From Bubalus kerabau (taxonomy: Eukaryota > Chordata > Mammalia > Artiodactyla > Bovidae), in assembly GCF_029407905.1 (NCBI RefSeq), contig NC_073637.1, forward strand, positions 53,444,501-53,508,500: a DNA stretch of 64,000 nucleotides, in the 5' to 3' direction. The notes under the pieces were generated by a model that saw nothing but the letters and a program-made list of their open reading frames with translations, had not been told where the DNA came from and searched no databases. The position numbers were made by a program, and so were the translations under genes. Positions 33,011-43,015 of the stretch are shown here, piece by piece; position 1 is the first letter of the stretch, and each line of letters starts with the position of its first letter.

Positions 33011-34541
33011 AATATTTTTTGAAAAGATAAAGGGCAAAAAAAAAAAAAAAAAAAGCCTTCAAATATACTTCCTGCATCAGGATTGCTAAAATGTTGTTCT
33101 AATCCTTGTCCAAAGCAAAGTAGCATTTCCATTAATCTAAAATACATGCTGCCTGTGAAACAAAAGATGTTCTCACAGGTTTTATACCCATAATCTTGGA
33201 TGTTTCAGAAAGTAACAGGTACAAATTAACTACTGTTCAAATCATTTTTTTTTTTCTTTTCCTTTTAGCCCTTTGCTTTAAAAGGGGACCTGGCTTGATT
33301 TCTTATATGTAGTGATCTGGTTCTGAAGGTGTTTGTTGAATACATCTTCTCTGTGGCATTTACATATAGATGTAGTCCTTAAAGGATCTTGTCCATCCCT
33401 TACTTTTCAAATAGAATAAGAAAGTGATGCAGTGGTTTTGGCTAACTCAACAATATTTTCAAAATAATTTTCTCAAAAAGAAACAAAACAAAATAAAATA
33501 TAGACTTTATAATAAAGATTTCCACTTTCATTAAAGCCAACATAGGCATTCAAAAATTAATCAAAATGAAGCTTTTCAACCCCTCAAATTTATACAAAAG
33601 CAGAATGACTAAGATAAGGAAAAATAAAGTTATGATATAATTTGTTTTATGTTCATATATTTTAATGAAAGGTAAGGTGAACTTTCATTTGGTTAGCTTA
33701 TAATTTTCTTTTTAATTTAAGAATATTTTGAGGCAAAGAACATATTTCATGTTTTTACTAAATTGGAATTATTTAAACAATGGAAGTCTGTGAAACACAC
33801 AATGGATTTCTTAAGAGTCAGTACCATAAAAGAATACTTAATCTATTTTATCTGAAATTTATCTCAAGGGGATCTGTGTGGCATGCGGGAATAGGGAGTA
33901 TATTCTATATTCCCCAACTAACAAATAGAGCTGGGAAAGTAATGCAATGTAAAACTCCAGGAGACTCCAGGTATATCATGGTCTATGTAAGTGGCACCTG
34001 TTTCTGTTGTACAGTGCACAGCTAGTATGACTGTCAATGGTCTCCTTTTTGTATTGAGTGTAGTTTCTTGCCAGGATGGTCTTCCTCTATCCAGACTGTA
34101 CTACTGTGATGAAAAGCTTTTAAGTCAATTATTTTTCAATGAGTGAACATCCTTTCCTAACTCCAAATTACCCTTCTTTTTTGTTTTAGATTTTACTTAT
34201 ATTTTCACATTAAAAACTCTAATTAGGCATCTCAGAAAACAAAGAAATAATCTTGTGCTGAAAACATGCATTCTTTCTGATTTCTCTGATGTCAAAAATG
34301 AGTCTCAAATTGAATCTCAAATATTAGTAATTTCTGGCTTTTGTTATTGTCCACTCCAAGTAGTTCAGTTACTGGTTGACACATTCCTTGCTTTCTCTTC
34401 TCATACTACATATTTTTGTATTCCTAAGTGAAGTTAAACTAGCTTCTTCGCATCTGTAGTCTTTCTTGTGTGTTAGAGATATTTATTAACTAGTTTTGCT
34501 GACTCTACACTTCCATTCACTTCTCATCATAATGCCTTCCT
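33011..34541. other. unique intron
   Basis: Holds an A19 run at 33036-33054 and an open frame of 81 codons at 33780-34025 with no recognisable domain. No repeat family was identified. Confidence 0.5.
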
Positions 34542-35655
34542 CAGTTCAGTTCAGTCGCTCAGTCATGTCCAACTCTCTGCAACCCCATGGATCGCAGCAC
34601 ACTAGGCCAGTCTGTCAAACTCCCGGGGTTTACCCCAACTCATGTCCATCGAGTCAGTGATGCATTCCAGCCATTTCATCCACTATCGTCCCCTTCTCCT
34701 CCTGCCCCCTATCCCTCCCAGCATCAGGGTCTTTTCCAATGAGTCGGCTCTTCGCATAAGGTGGCCAAAGTACTGTAGTTTCAGCTTCAGCATCATTCCT
34801 TGCAATGAACACCCAGGACTGATCTCCTTTAGGATGGACTAGTTGGATCTCCTTGCAGTCCAAGGGACTCTGAAGAGTCTTCTAAAACACCACAGTTCAA
34901 AAGCATCATTTCTTAAGTGCTCAGCTTTCTTCACAGTCCAACTCTCACATCCCTATATGACCACTGGAAAAACCATAGCCTTGACTAGATGGACCTTTGT
35001 TGGCAAAGAAATGTCTTTGCTTTTGAATATGCTATCTAGGTTGGTCATAACTTTCCTTCCAAGGAGTAAGCATCTTTTAATTTCATGGCTGCCACTGTCT
35101 GCAGTGATTTTGGAGCCCCCAGAAATAAAGTCTGTCATTGTTTCCACTGTTTCCCCATCTATCTGCCATAAAGTGATGGGACCAGATGCCATGATCTTAG
35201 TTTTCTGAATGTTGAGCTTTAAGCCAACTTTTTCACTCTCCTCTTTCACTTTCATCAAGAGGCTTTTTAGTTCTTCTTCACTTTCTGCCATAAGGGTGGA
35301 GTCATCTGCATATCTGAGGTTATTAATATTTCTCCCAGCAATCGTGAGTCCAACTTGTGCTTCTTCCAGCCCAGCTTTTCTCATGATGTACTCTGCATAT
35401 AAGTTAAATAAGCCAGGTGACAATATACAGCCTTGACGTACTCCTTTTCCTATTTGAAACCAGTCTGTTGTTCCATATCCAGTTCTAACTGTTGCATCCT
35501 GACCTGCATATAGGTTTCTCAAGAGGCAGGTCAGGTGGTCTGGTATGCCCTTCTCTTCCAGAATTTTCCACAGTTTATTGTGATGCACACAGTCAAAGGC
35601 TTTGGCATAGTCAATAGAGCAGAAATAGATGTTTTTCTGGAACTCTCTTGCTAGG
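34542..35655 (-). mobile_element. BovB LINE, reverse transcriptase to 3' end
   Basis: Reverse BovB from (GTTCA)n and GTCGCTCAGTCATGTCC to TTTTTCTGGAACTCTCTTGC. It carries the longest intact reverse transcriptase frame of the window (see the separate entry). A second BovB in the opposite orientation starts about 110 bp beyond. Confidence 0.93.
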
Positions 35656-35672
35656 AATGTTGTCCTAGACAT
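34953..35672 (-). pseudogene. BovB reverse transcriptase fragment, open for 239 codons
   Basis: Minus-strand frame within the 34542-35655 BovB. It holds the RT palm region of an RTE-type LINE: CSIDYAKAFDCVHHNKLW (RT motif A with the first catalytic Asp), GVRQGCILSPGLFNLYAEYI (the QG/LSP motif), LRYADDSTLMAES (YADD catalytic pair) and KLNIQKTKIM. The endonuclease, the N-terminal RT part and the C-terminal end are absent, and the first dozen residues come from non-BovB filler. It cannot act as a full LINE protein. BovB enzymes mobilise BovB and the Bov SINEs. Confidence 0.85.
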
Positions 35673-35720
35673 TTCTTCCTAGACTAATAATGTCTAGTCT
35701 AGGAATGTCTTCCGAGACTA
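35650..35720. repeat. small inverted/direct repeat filler at a BovB edge
   Basis: CTAGGAATGT, CCTAGACATTTCTTC and TCTAGTCTAGGAATGTCTTC are repeated variants. CCTAGACT (35678-35685) and AGTCTAGG (35696-35703) form an 8-bp stem with a 10-base loop. The block separates two head-to-head BovB copies. Confidence 0.6.
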
Positions 35721-35764
35721 ACCCAAAATGTAGAGTGTTATTATAACCATAGTTTATTGTTCTA

Positions 35765-37228
35765 TCTCAAATTGAAAAAAAGTAGGGAAAACCACCAGGT
35801 CATTCAAGTACAATCTAAATTAAATCCCTTATAATTATACAGTGTAGGTGATTAATAGATTTAAGAGATTAGATGTGGTAGACAGAATGCCTGAAGAACT
35901 TTGCAGGGAGGTTTGTAACATTGTACAGGAGGTAGTGACCAATACCACTCCAAGAGAAAGAAAAACAGGAAGGAAAAGTGGGCGTCTAATGAGGCCTTAC
36001 AAATAGCTAAGACAAGAGGAGAAGCAGAAATAAAGGAGGAAAGGAAAGATATACCAACTGAATGCAGAGTTCCAAAGAATAACAAGGAGAGATAGGAAAG
36101 CCTTCTTAAGTAAACAGTGCAAAGAAATAGGTAAAACCAATAGAATGGGAAAGACTAGAGATCTCTGCAAGAAAATTGGAGATACCAGGGCAAAATTTCA
36201 TGCAAAGATGAGCATAATGAAGTACAGAAATGGCAAGGACCTAACAGAAGCAGAAGAGATTAAGAGAGGTGGCAATAATACACAGAGGAATTATATTAAA
36301 AAAAGTCTTAATGACTCATGTAACCATGATGGTGTTGTCACTAAGCTAGAGCCAGATATCTTGGAATGTGACGTCAAGTAGGAAGCATTACTAAGAACAA
36401 AGCTAGTGCATGTGATGAAATTCCAGCTGAACTATTTCAAACCCTAAAAGTTGATGCTTTTAAAGTGCTTCACTCAGTTTGCAACAAAGTTGGAAAACTC
36501 AGCATGGGCCACAGAACTGGAAAAGGTCAGTTTTCATTCCAGTCCCAAAGAAGGGCAATACCAAAGAATGTTCAAACTTCCACCCAGTTGCATGCACTTC
36601 ACATGCTAGCAAAGAAATGCTCAAAATTCTCCATGCTTGGCTTCAGCAGTACGTGAACTGAGAACTTCCAGATGTTGAAGCTGGATTTAGAAAAGAGGAA
36701 CCAGAAATCAAATTGCCAACATCCGTTGGAACATAGAAAAAGCAAGAGAGTTCCAAAAAAAACATCTTTATTTTGGCTTTATTGGCTTTATTGACAAAGC
36801 CCAAAGCCTTTGATTCTGTGGATCAAGCCAACTGTGGAAAATTCTTAAGAATTCTTAATTGTGGTGCTGGAGTGAATTGTGGTGCTGGAGAATACTCTTG
36901 CGAGTCCCTAGGACAGCAGGAAGATCAAACCAATCAGTCCTGAAGGACATCAACCTTGAATATCACTGAAAGACCTAAACCTGTAGCTGAAGCTTCAATT
37001 TTTCAGCCACATGACGTGAGGAACTGACTCATCAGAAAATACCCTGATGATGGGAAAGATTGAGAGCAGGAAGGGAAAGTGATGACAGGATGAGCTGGTT
37101 GGAAAGCATCACCAACTCACATGGACAAGAGTTTTAGCAAAATTCAGGAGATAATGAAGGGAAGCCTGGTGTACTGCAGTTCATGGGGTTGCAAAAAGTT
37201 GGACATGACTTAACAACTGGACAACATC
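35765..37228 (+). mobile_element. BovB LINE with internal deletion
   Basis: Sense BovB starting in the linker (AGTAGGGAAAACCACCAGG) and running into the RT start (GATTTAGAAAAGAGGAACC, with 36780-36830 around the AKAFD region). It then jumps at about 36850 to the region near the 3' end (GAATTGTGGTGCTGGAG), losing the YADD part. It ends near GGACATGACTTAACAACTG. Confidence 0.9.
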
Positions 37229-37823
37229 AACATAGTTCTATTATCATCCATTCATTTCTAATCCACTGTATATTTATAAGAATATGCTTTAATGAGATAA
37301 CATTTGCTTCAAATTTTATTTATAAATGTTATATTAAGAAAGATCTTTTAATATTTTAAAAATAAAAGCATTATTATATATACCACATTGTACCTCTACC
37401 ACTAAATTTTTGGATTAGCTTATGCAAATGATTACTCTCTCTCATACTTTTCCTATGCTTTTTAAGATCAAAGGAAAGTTTATATTTTATTATTGTAAAA
37501 CCCCTTCTAACTGGTCTATATTTAATGTTAATCTTCTAGGTGTTATAACATTGTCCTCTGGCTTTAATTTATAATGTAAATTATCTTAGACTTTAAATTA
37601 CGAAGGATTAGACTAATGTCATAATTGGTTCACAAAACTGTTCTTGAACATAACAGTAAAAGATTTAGTATAGACAATTTTGATAAATAGGTATCAACTT
37701 CAAAAGGTTAATTATGACCACAAAAATTTGTAATCAGCATATCTACACATATTACTTACTGTATATGTAGTGTCCATGAATTTATCTTAGGTCTAGTTGA
37801 ATAAGTTTTATTTCCATGTTCTT
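37229..37823. other. unique intron
   Basis: No recognised feature. Confidence 0.5.
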
Positions 37824-37832
37824 ACTGCTATG

Positions 37833-38063
37833 GCCACCTCATGTGAAGAGTTGACTCACTGGAAAAGACTCTGATGCTGGGAGGGATTGGGGGCAGGAGG
37901 AGAAGGGGACGACAGAGGTTGAGATGGCTGGATGGCACCACTGACTTGATGGACATAAGTTTGAGTGAACTCCAGGATTTGGTGATAGACAGGGAGGCCT
38001 GGCGTGCTGCGATTCATGGGGTCACAAAGAGTCGGACACGACTGAGCGACTGAACTGAACTGA
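37833..38063 (+). mobile_element. BovB 3' end with target duplication
   Basis: About 230 bp of sense BovB 3' end, GCCACCTCATGTGAAGAGTT to (CTGAA)n. Flanked by ACTGCTATG at 37824-37832 and 38064-38072. Few mutations. Confidence 0.93.
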
Positions 38064-38072
38064 ACTGCTATG

Positions 38073-38577
38073 TATAAAGACTGAGATGCATGACTTTGCA
38101 TATTACTTTATAAGGTAACATCATTTGCTGTGTTTGTTTTGCTTAAAATCCCTCAAGCTTCAAGGGTGTTTTCTAGTGATAATGCTCAATAGGAATACAG
38201 TAGGTGTAGAGACCAGAAGAAATTGTAACTTCCTGATGCACAATTTTTATGTCTCCTATTTTCACATGTCAAATCATCTATGATTAAATGGCAGAATTTA
38301 CCAAATTTTCAGCTTTTATGTGTCTAATAGAAAATATTGATTTTTACAGGAAATCACTAATACACTGCTTTTAACTTTTTTAGGTACCTTATCATTTCTA
38401 ACAGTGACACACTCTGTAAAATATTTTTATCCTATTTGTTTTCATGCAAGGGTCAGTGTCAGCATGATCCTTAACTGTGTTGATATTTTGTACCACCTAA
38501 ATAGGTTGAAATAAATGAGGTATTTTGAATACTATAGGCATATTTCATGACCATTGTTTTCAGTGAGTCTCTCTCTA
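38073..38577. other. unique intron
   Basis: No recognised feature. Confidence 0.5.
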
Positions 38578-38591
38578 ATATTACATCTTTT

Positions 38592-38731
38592 TTTTTTAAT
38601 TTTTTTTCACTCTCCTCTTTTTATTTTATTTTATTTTTTTAAATTTTATTTTATTTTTAAACTTTACATAACTGTATTAGTTTTGCCAAATATCAAAATG
38701 AATCCACCACAGGTATACATGTGTTCCCCAT
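38592..38731 (-). mobile_element. L1_BT 3' end with target duplication
   Basis: Poly(T), TTATTTTATTTT-rich DNA, ACTTTACATAACTGTATTAG and ACCACAGGTATACATGTG. Flanked by ATATTACATCTTTT at 38578-38591 and 38732-38745. Confidence 0.9.
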
Positions 38732-38745
38732 ATATTACATCTTTT

Positions 38746-39492
38746 ATCTCTCTTTTGATGAGAATGAATTAACCCAAGGCACTATTAGATCTGGTACTAT
38801 TGTCTCTATGTGTATTTTGAAAATATTTCATAGTCATCTTAAGCATAAAATATTTAATACTTTGGACATATGAAATCATTTCAGATGTTTAAAATATTGA
38901 TAATGCAAGAGAGATGATACTTAGCCTGTTTGAATAAGTGGGAAAAACTGAAGGTAACAGTTATAAATTATTAAGGGAAGGAATTTGGCTCAAGATAAGT
39001 AGACTCTTTCAATGACTAATGATTCCCTCCAAAATAGATTACTTCTTATAGGCAGTATGATGCTTTCTTTGAAAAGCCTTGTACAGAGGTAAACAATTGA
39101 TTATTGGTAATAAAGGATTCATGAAATAAATAGTGATTAGTCAGTATGACTATTAAAATACCCTTTATGTAGGGCTTCTCTTTGACAATCTCAGCAGTTG
39201 TTCCTGAGTGTTACTGATACTAAACAATGCGTTCATCAAATACAACTTCATCTAGCCTGAATTTTTCTTAAACTGTGCTTGCTACAATACCAGCCATTTA
39301 GCCATTCATTGGTCATCTCAGCCTTAAAAATGCATTCTCAAAAGCAAAATTACAATAAATAAGATGAAATAAAGATTGAAAACACTATTTAAACTTAGTA
39401 TTTGAGCCATCTAAAATAATATTAAACCATATTTAATTTTCATTCCCCCTAAAGGACTTGCCAATTATAAAGTATTTCTACTTTCATATCTG
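38746..39492. other. unique intron
   Basis: No recognised feature. Confidence 0.5.
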
Positions 39493-41815
39493 TTCAGTTC
39501 AGTCACTCAATCGTGTCTGATTCTTTGCAACCCCATGAACTGCAGAACGCCAGGCTTCCCTGTCCATTACCAACTCTTGCAGGCTATCAACTCATGTCCA
39601 TCGAGTCGGTGATGGCATTCAACCATCTCATCTTCTGTCTTCCCCTTCTCACACCTTCAATCTTTCCCAGTATCATGATCTTTTACGATGAGTCAGTTCT
39701 TTGCATCAGGTGGCCCAAGTATTGGAGTTTGAGCTTCAGCATCAGTCTTTCCAATGAATATTCAGGAATGATTTCCTTTAGGATGGACTGGTTGGATCTC
39801 CTTGCTGTCCAAGGGACTCTCTCAGAGTCTTCTCCAACTCTACAGTTCAAAAGCATCAGTTCTTCAGCCCTCAGCTTTCTTTATACTCCAACTCTCACAT
39901 AAATACATGACTATTGGAAAAACATAATTATGACTAAATAGACCTTTGTTGGCAAAGTTATATCTCTGCTTTTTAATATGTTGTCTAGGTTTGCCATAAC
40001 TTTTCTTCCAAGGAGCAAGCATCTTTTAATTTCATGGTTGACGTCATCATCTGCAGTGATTTTGGAGCCCTCAAAATAAAGTCTGTCACTGTTTCCATTG
40101 TTGCCTCATCTATTTGCCATGAAGTGGTGGGACCATATGCCATGATCTTAGTTTTCAGAATGTTGAGATTTAAGCCAACTTTTTCACTCTCCTCTTTCAC
40201 TTTCATCAAGAGGCTCTTTAGTTCTTCTTTGCTTTCTGCCATAAGGGTGTCATCTGCATATGTGAGGTTATTGATATTTCTTTTGGCAATCTTGATTCCA
40301 GCTTGTACTTCATCCACCCCAGCATTTCTCATGATGTACTCTGCATATAAGTTAATTAAGCAGAGTGACAATATACAGCCTTGATGTACTCCTTTCCCTA
40401 ATTGGACTCAGTCTGTTCTTCCATGTCCAGTTATAACTGTTGCTTCTTGACCTGCATAAAGATTTCTCAGGAGGCAGGTCAGGTGGTCTGGTATTCTCAT
40501 CTATTTAAGAATTTTCCAGTGTTTGTTGTGATCCACACAGTCAAAGGCTTTGGTATAGTTAATAAAGCAGAAGTAGGTGTTTTTCTGAAACTGTCTTGCC
40601 TTTTCTGTGATCCAGCAGATGGCAATATGATCTTTGGTTCCTCTGCCTTTTCTAAACTCAGCTTGAACATCTGGAAGTTAACAATTCACATACTGTTAAA
40701 ACCTGGTTTGGAGAAATTTGAGCATTATTTTGCTAGCATGTGAGATGAGTGCAATTTTGCAGTAGTTTGAACAATTTTTGGCATTACCTTTCTTTGGGAT
40801 TGGAATGAAAACTGACCTTTTCCAGTCCTGTGGCCACTGCTGAGTTTTCCAAATATACCAGCATATTGAGTGCAGCACTTTCACAGCATCATCTTTTAGG
40901 ATTTGAGATAGCTCAACTGGCATTCCATCACCTCCACTAGCTTTGTAGTGATGCTTCCTAAGGCCCCTTTGACTTCACATTCCAGGATATCTGGCTCTAG
41001 GTGAGTGATCACACCATTGTGATTATCTGCATCATGAAGATCTTTTTTGTACAGTTCTTCTATGTATTCTTACCTCTTCTTCTTAATATCTTCTGCTTCT
41101 GGTAGGTCCATACCATTTTTGTCCTTTATTGAGCCCATCTTTGCATGAAATGTTCCCTTGGTATCTCTAATTTTCTTGAAGAGATCTCTAGTCTTTCCCA
41201 TTCTGTTGTTTTCCTCTATTTCTTTGCACTGATCACTGATGAAGGCTTTCTTTTTTCTTTTTTTAAAATTTGCAAATGACTGACTTTTGTTTTTTTTTAT
41301 TTTTATTTTTTAAATTTTATTTTATTATTTTTTTCATTGTGTATTTTTTTATTTTTTTTAATTTTATTTTATTTTTAAATTTTACATAATTGTATTAGTT
41401 TTGCAAAATATCAAAATGAATCCACCACAGGTATACACGTGTTCCCCATCCTGAACCCTCCTCCCTCCTCCCTCCCCACACCATCCCCCTGGGTCATCCC
41501 AGTGCACCAGACCCAAGCATCCAGTATCGTGCATCAAACCTGGACCAGCAACTCGTTTCATACATGATCTTTTACATGTTTCAATGCCATTCTCCCAAAT
41601 CTTCCCACCCTGTAATTGTATTAGTTTTGCCAAACATCAAAATGAATCTGCCACAGGTATACATGAAGGCTTTCTTATCTCTTCTTGCTATTCTTTGGAA
41701 CTCTGTCTTCAAATGGACATACCTTTCCTTTTCTTCTCTGCTTTTGGCTTCTCTTCTTTTCACAGCTATTTGTAAGGCCTTCTCAGATAGCCCTTTTGCT
41801 TTTTTTGCATTGTAG
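39493..41815 (-). mobile_element. BovB LINE, 3' end to linker, split by L1_BT
   Basis: Reverse BovB from GTTCAGTTCAGTCACTCAAT through the reverse transcriptase to the linker (TTGTAAGGCCTTCTCAGATA). The frame 39985-40371 retains LTYADDTLMAES and KLNILKTKIM-like residues, with frame breaks on both sides. An L1_BT copy sits at 41253-41662. The 5' boundary is an inverted BovB piece. Confidence 0.9.
41253..41662 (-). mobile_element. L1_BT 3' UTR insertion with repeated 3' terminus
   Basis: Reverse L1_BT flanked by the perfect 14-bp repeat ATGAAGGCTTTCTT (41239-41252, 41663-41676). Besides the expected 3' UTR it has a second copy of the terminal stretch (GTATTAGTTTTGCCAAACAT...ACAGGTATAC, 41617-41662) at its 5' side, within one target duplication. 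Confidence 0.88.
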
Positions 41816-41911
41816 GAAAAGTAAGAAGTTAAGACATATCTGAAGTTACAGGCAAGTTTGGCTTTAGAGTACAAAATGAAGCACGGCAAAGGCTAAGAGT
41901 TTTGCCAAGAG
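41816..41911 (+). mobile_element. inverted BovB endonuclease piece
   Basis: AGTTACAGGCAAGTTTGGCT...GAGTTTTGCCAAGAGA is sense BovB endonuclease sequence between two reverse BovB blocks. Confidence 0.7.
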
Positions 41912-42829
41912 ATCTCTAGTCTTTCCCATTCTATTGTTTTCCTCTATTTCTTTGCACTGATTGCTGAAGAAGGCTTTCTTATCTCTCCTTGCTATTCTTT
42001 GGAACTCTGCATTTAAATGGATATATCTTTTCTTTTGTCCCTTGCTTCTTGAGTCCTTTCTTTTCTCATCTTTGCAAGGCCTCCTTGGACAACCATTTTG
42101 CCTTTTTGCATTTCTTTTTCTTGGGGATGATCTTGATCACTGCCTCCTGTACAATGTCATGAACCTCTGTCCACAGTTCTTCAGGCACTCTGTCTATCAG
42201 AATCCCTTAAATCTATTTCTCACTTCCACTATATAATTGTAAGGGATTTGATTTAGGTCATACCCTAATGGTTTTCCCTACTGTTTTCAGTTTAATTCTG
42301 AATTTGGCAATAAGTATTTCATTATCTGATCCACATTCCACTCTTGTTTTTCTGACTGTATAGAGCTTCTCAATCTTTGGCTTATAGATTATATTAAATT
42401 AATGTATATTAAATATAGATTATATTAAAGAATATAATCAATCTGATTTCAATGTTGACCATCTGGTAATGCCCATGTGTAGAGTCTTCTCTTTTGTTGT
42501 TGGAGGAGGGTCTTTGCTATGACCAGTGCCTTCTCTTTGCAAAAATTGTTAGCCTTTGACCTGCTTCATTTTGTACTCCAAGGTCAAATTTGCCTGCTTT
42601 TGCATTCCACTCTCCTACAATGAAAAGGACATCTTTTTTGCATGTTAGTTCTAGAAGATCTTGTAGGTCTTCATAGAACCATTCAACTTCAGCTTCAGCA
42701 TTACCAGTCTGGGCATAGACTGGGATTACTGTGATATTGAATGGTTTGCCTTGGAAAAGAACAGAGATCATTCTGTCCTTTTTTGAGATTGTACCCAAGT
42801 ACTGCATTTTGGACTCTTTTGTTGACTAT
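41912..42829 (-). mobile_element. BovB LINE, linker to endonuclease part
   Basis: Reverse BovB from GATCTCTAGTCTTTCCC to CTCTTTTGTTGACTATGATA. Its first 100 bp repeat the segment at about 41184-41280. The frame 42517-42807 encodes endonuclease sequence (DRMISVLFQGKPFNITVIPV, FIVGEWNAKAG, equivalent to the GDWNAK catalytic region with E for D). Confidence 0.88.
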
Positions 42830-42833
42830 GATA

Positions 42834-43001
42834 GCTATGGACTGTAGCCTACCAGGTTCTCCGTCCATGAAATTTTCCAGGCCAGAGTACTGGAGTGGGT
42901 TGCCATTTTCTTCCCCAGAGGATCTACCAAACCCAGGGATCAAACCCTGGTCTCCCTCATTGCAGGTGGGCGCTTTACCATCTGAGCCATCAGGGAAGCC
43001 C
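42834..43001 (-). mobile_element. Bov-tA SINE lacking its 3' end, fused to BovB
   Basis: Starts inside the SINE at ATGGACTGTAGCCTACC, with the BovB-like tail missing, and ends with the complete tRNA-like head GAGCCATCAGGGAAGCCC. The left side joins BovB without a target duplication. Confidence 0.85.
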
Positions 43002-43015
43002 AATAGTCAACAAAA

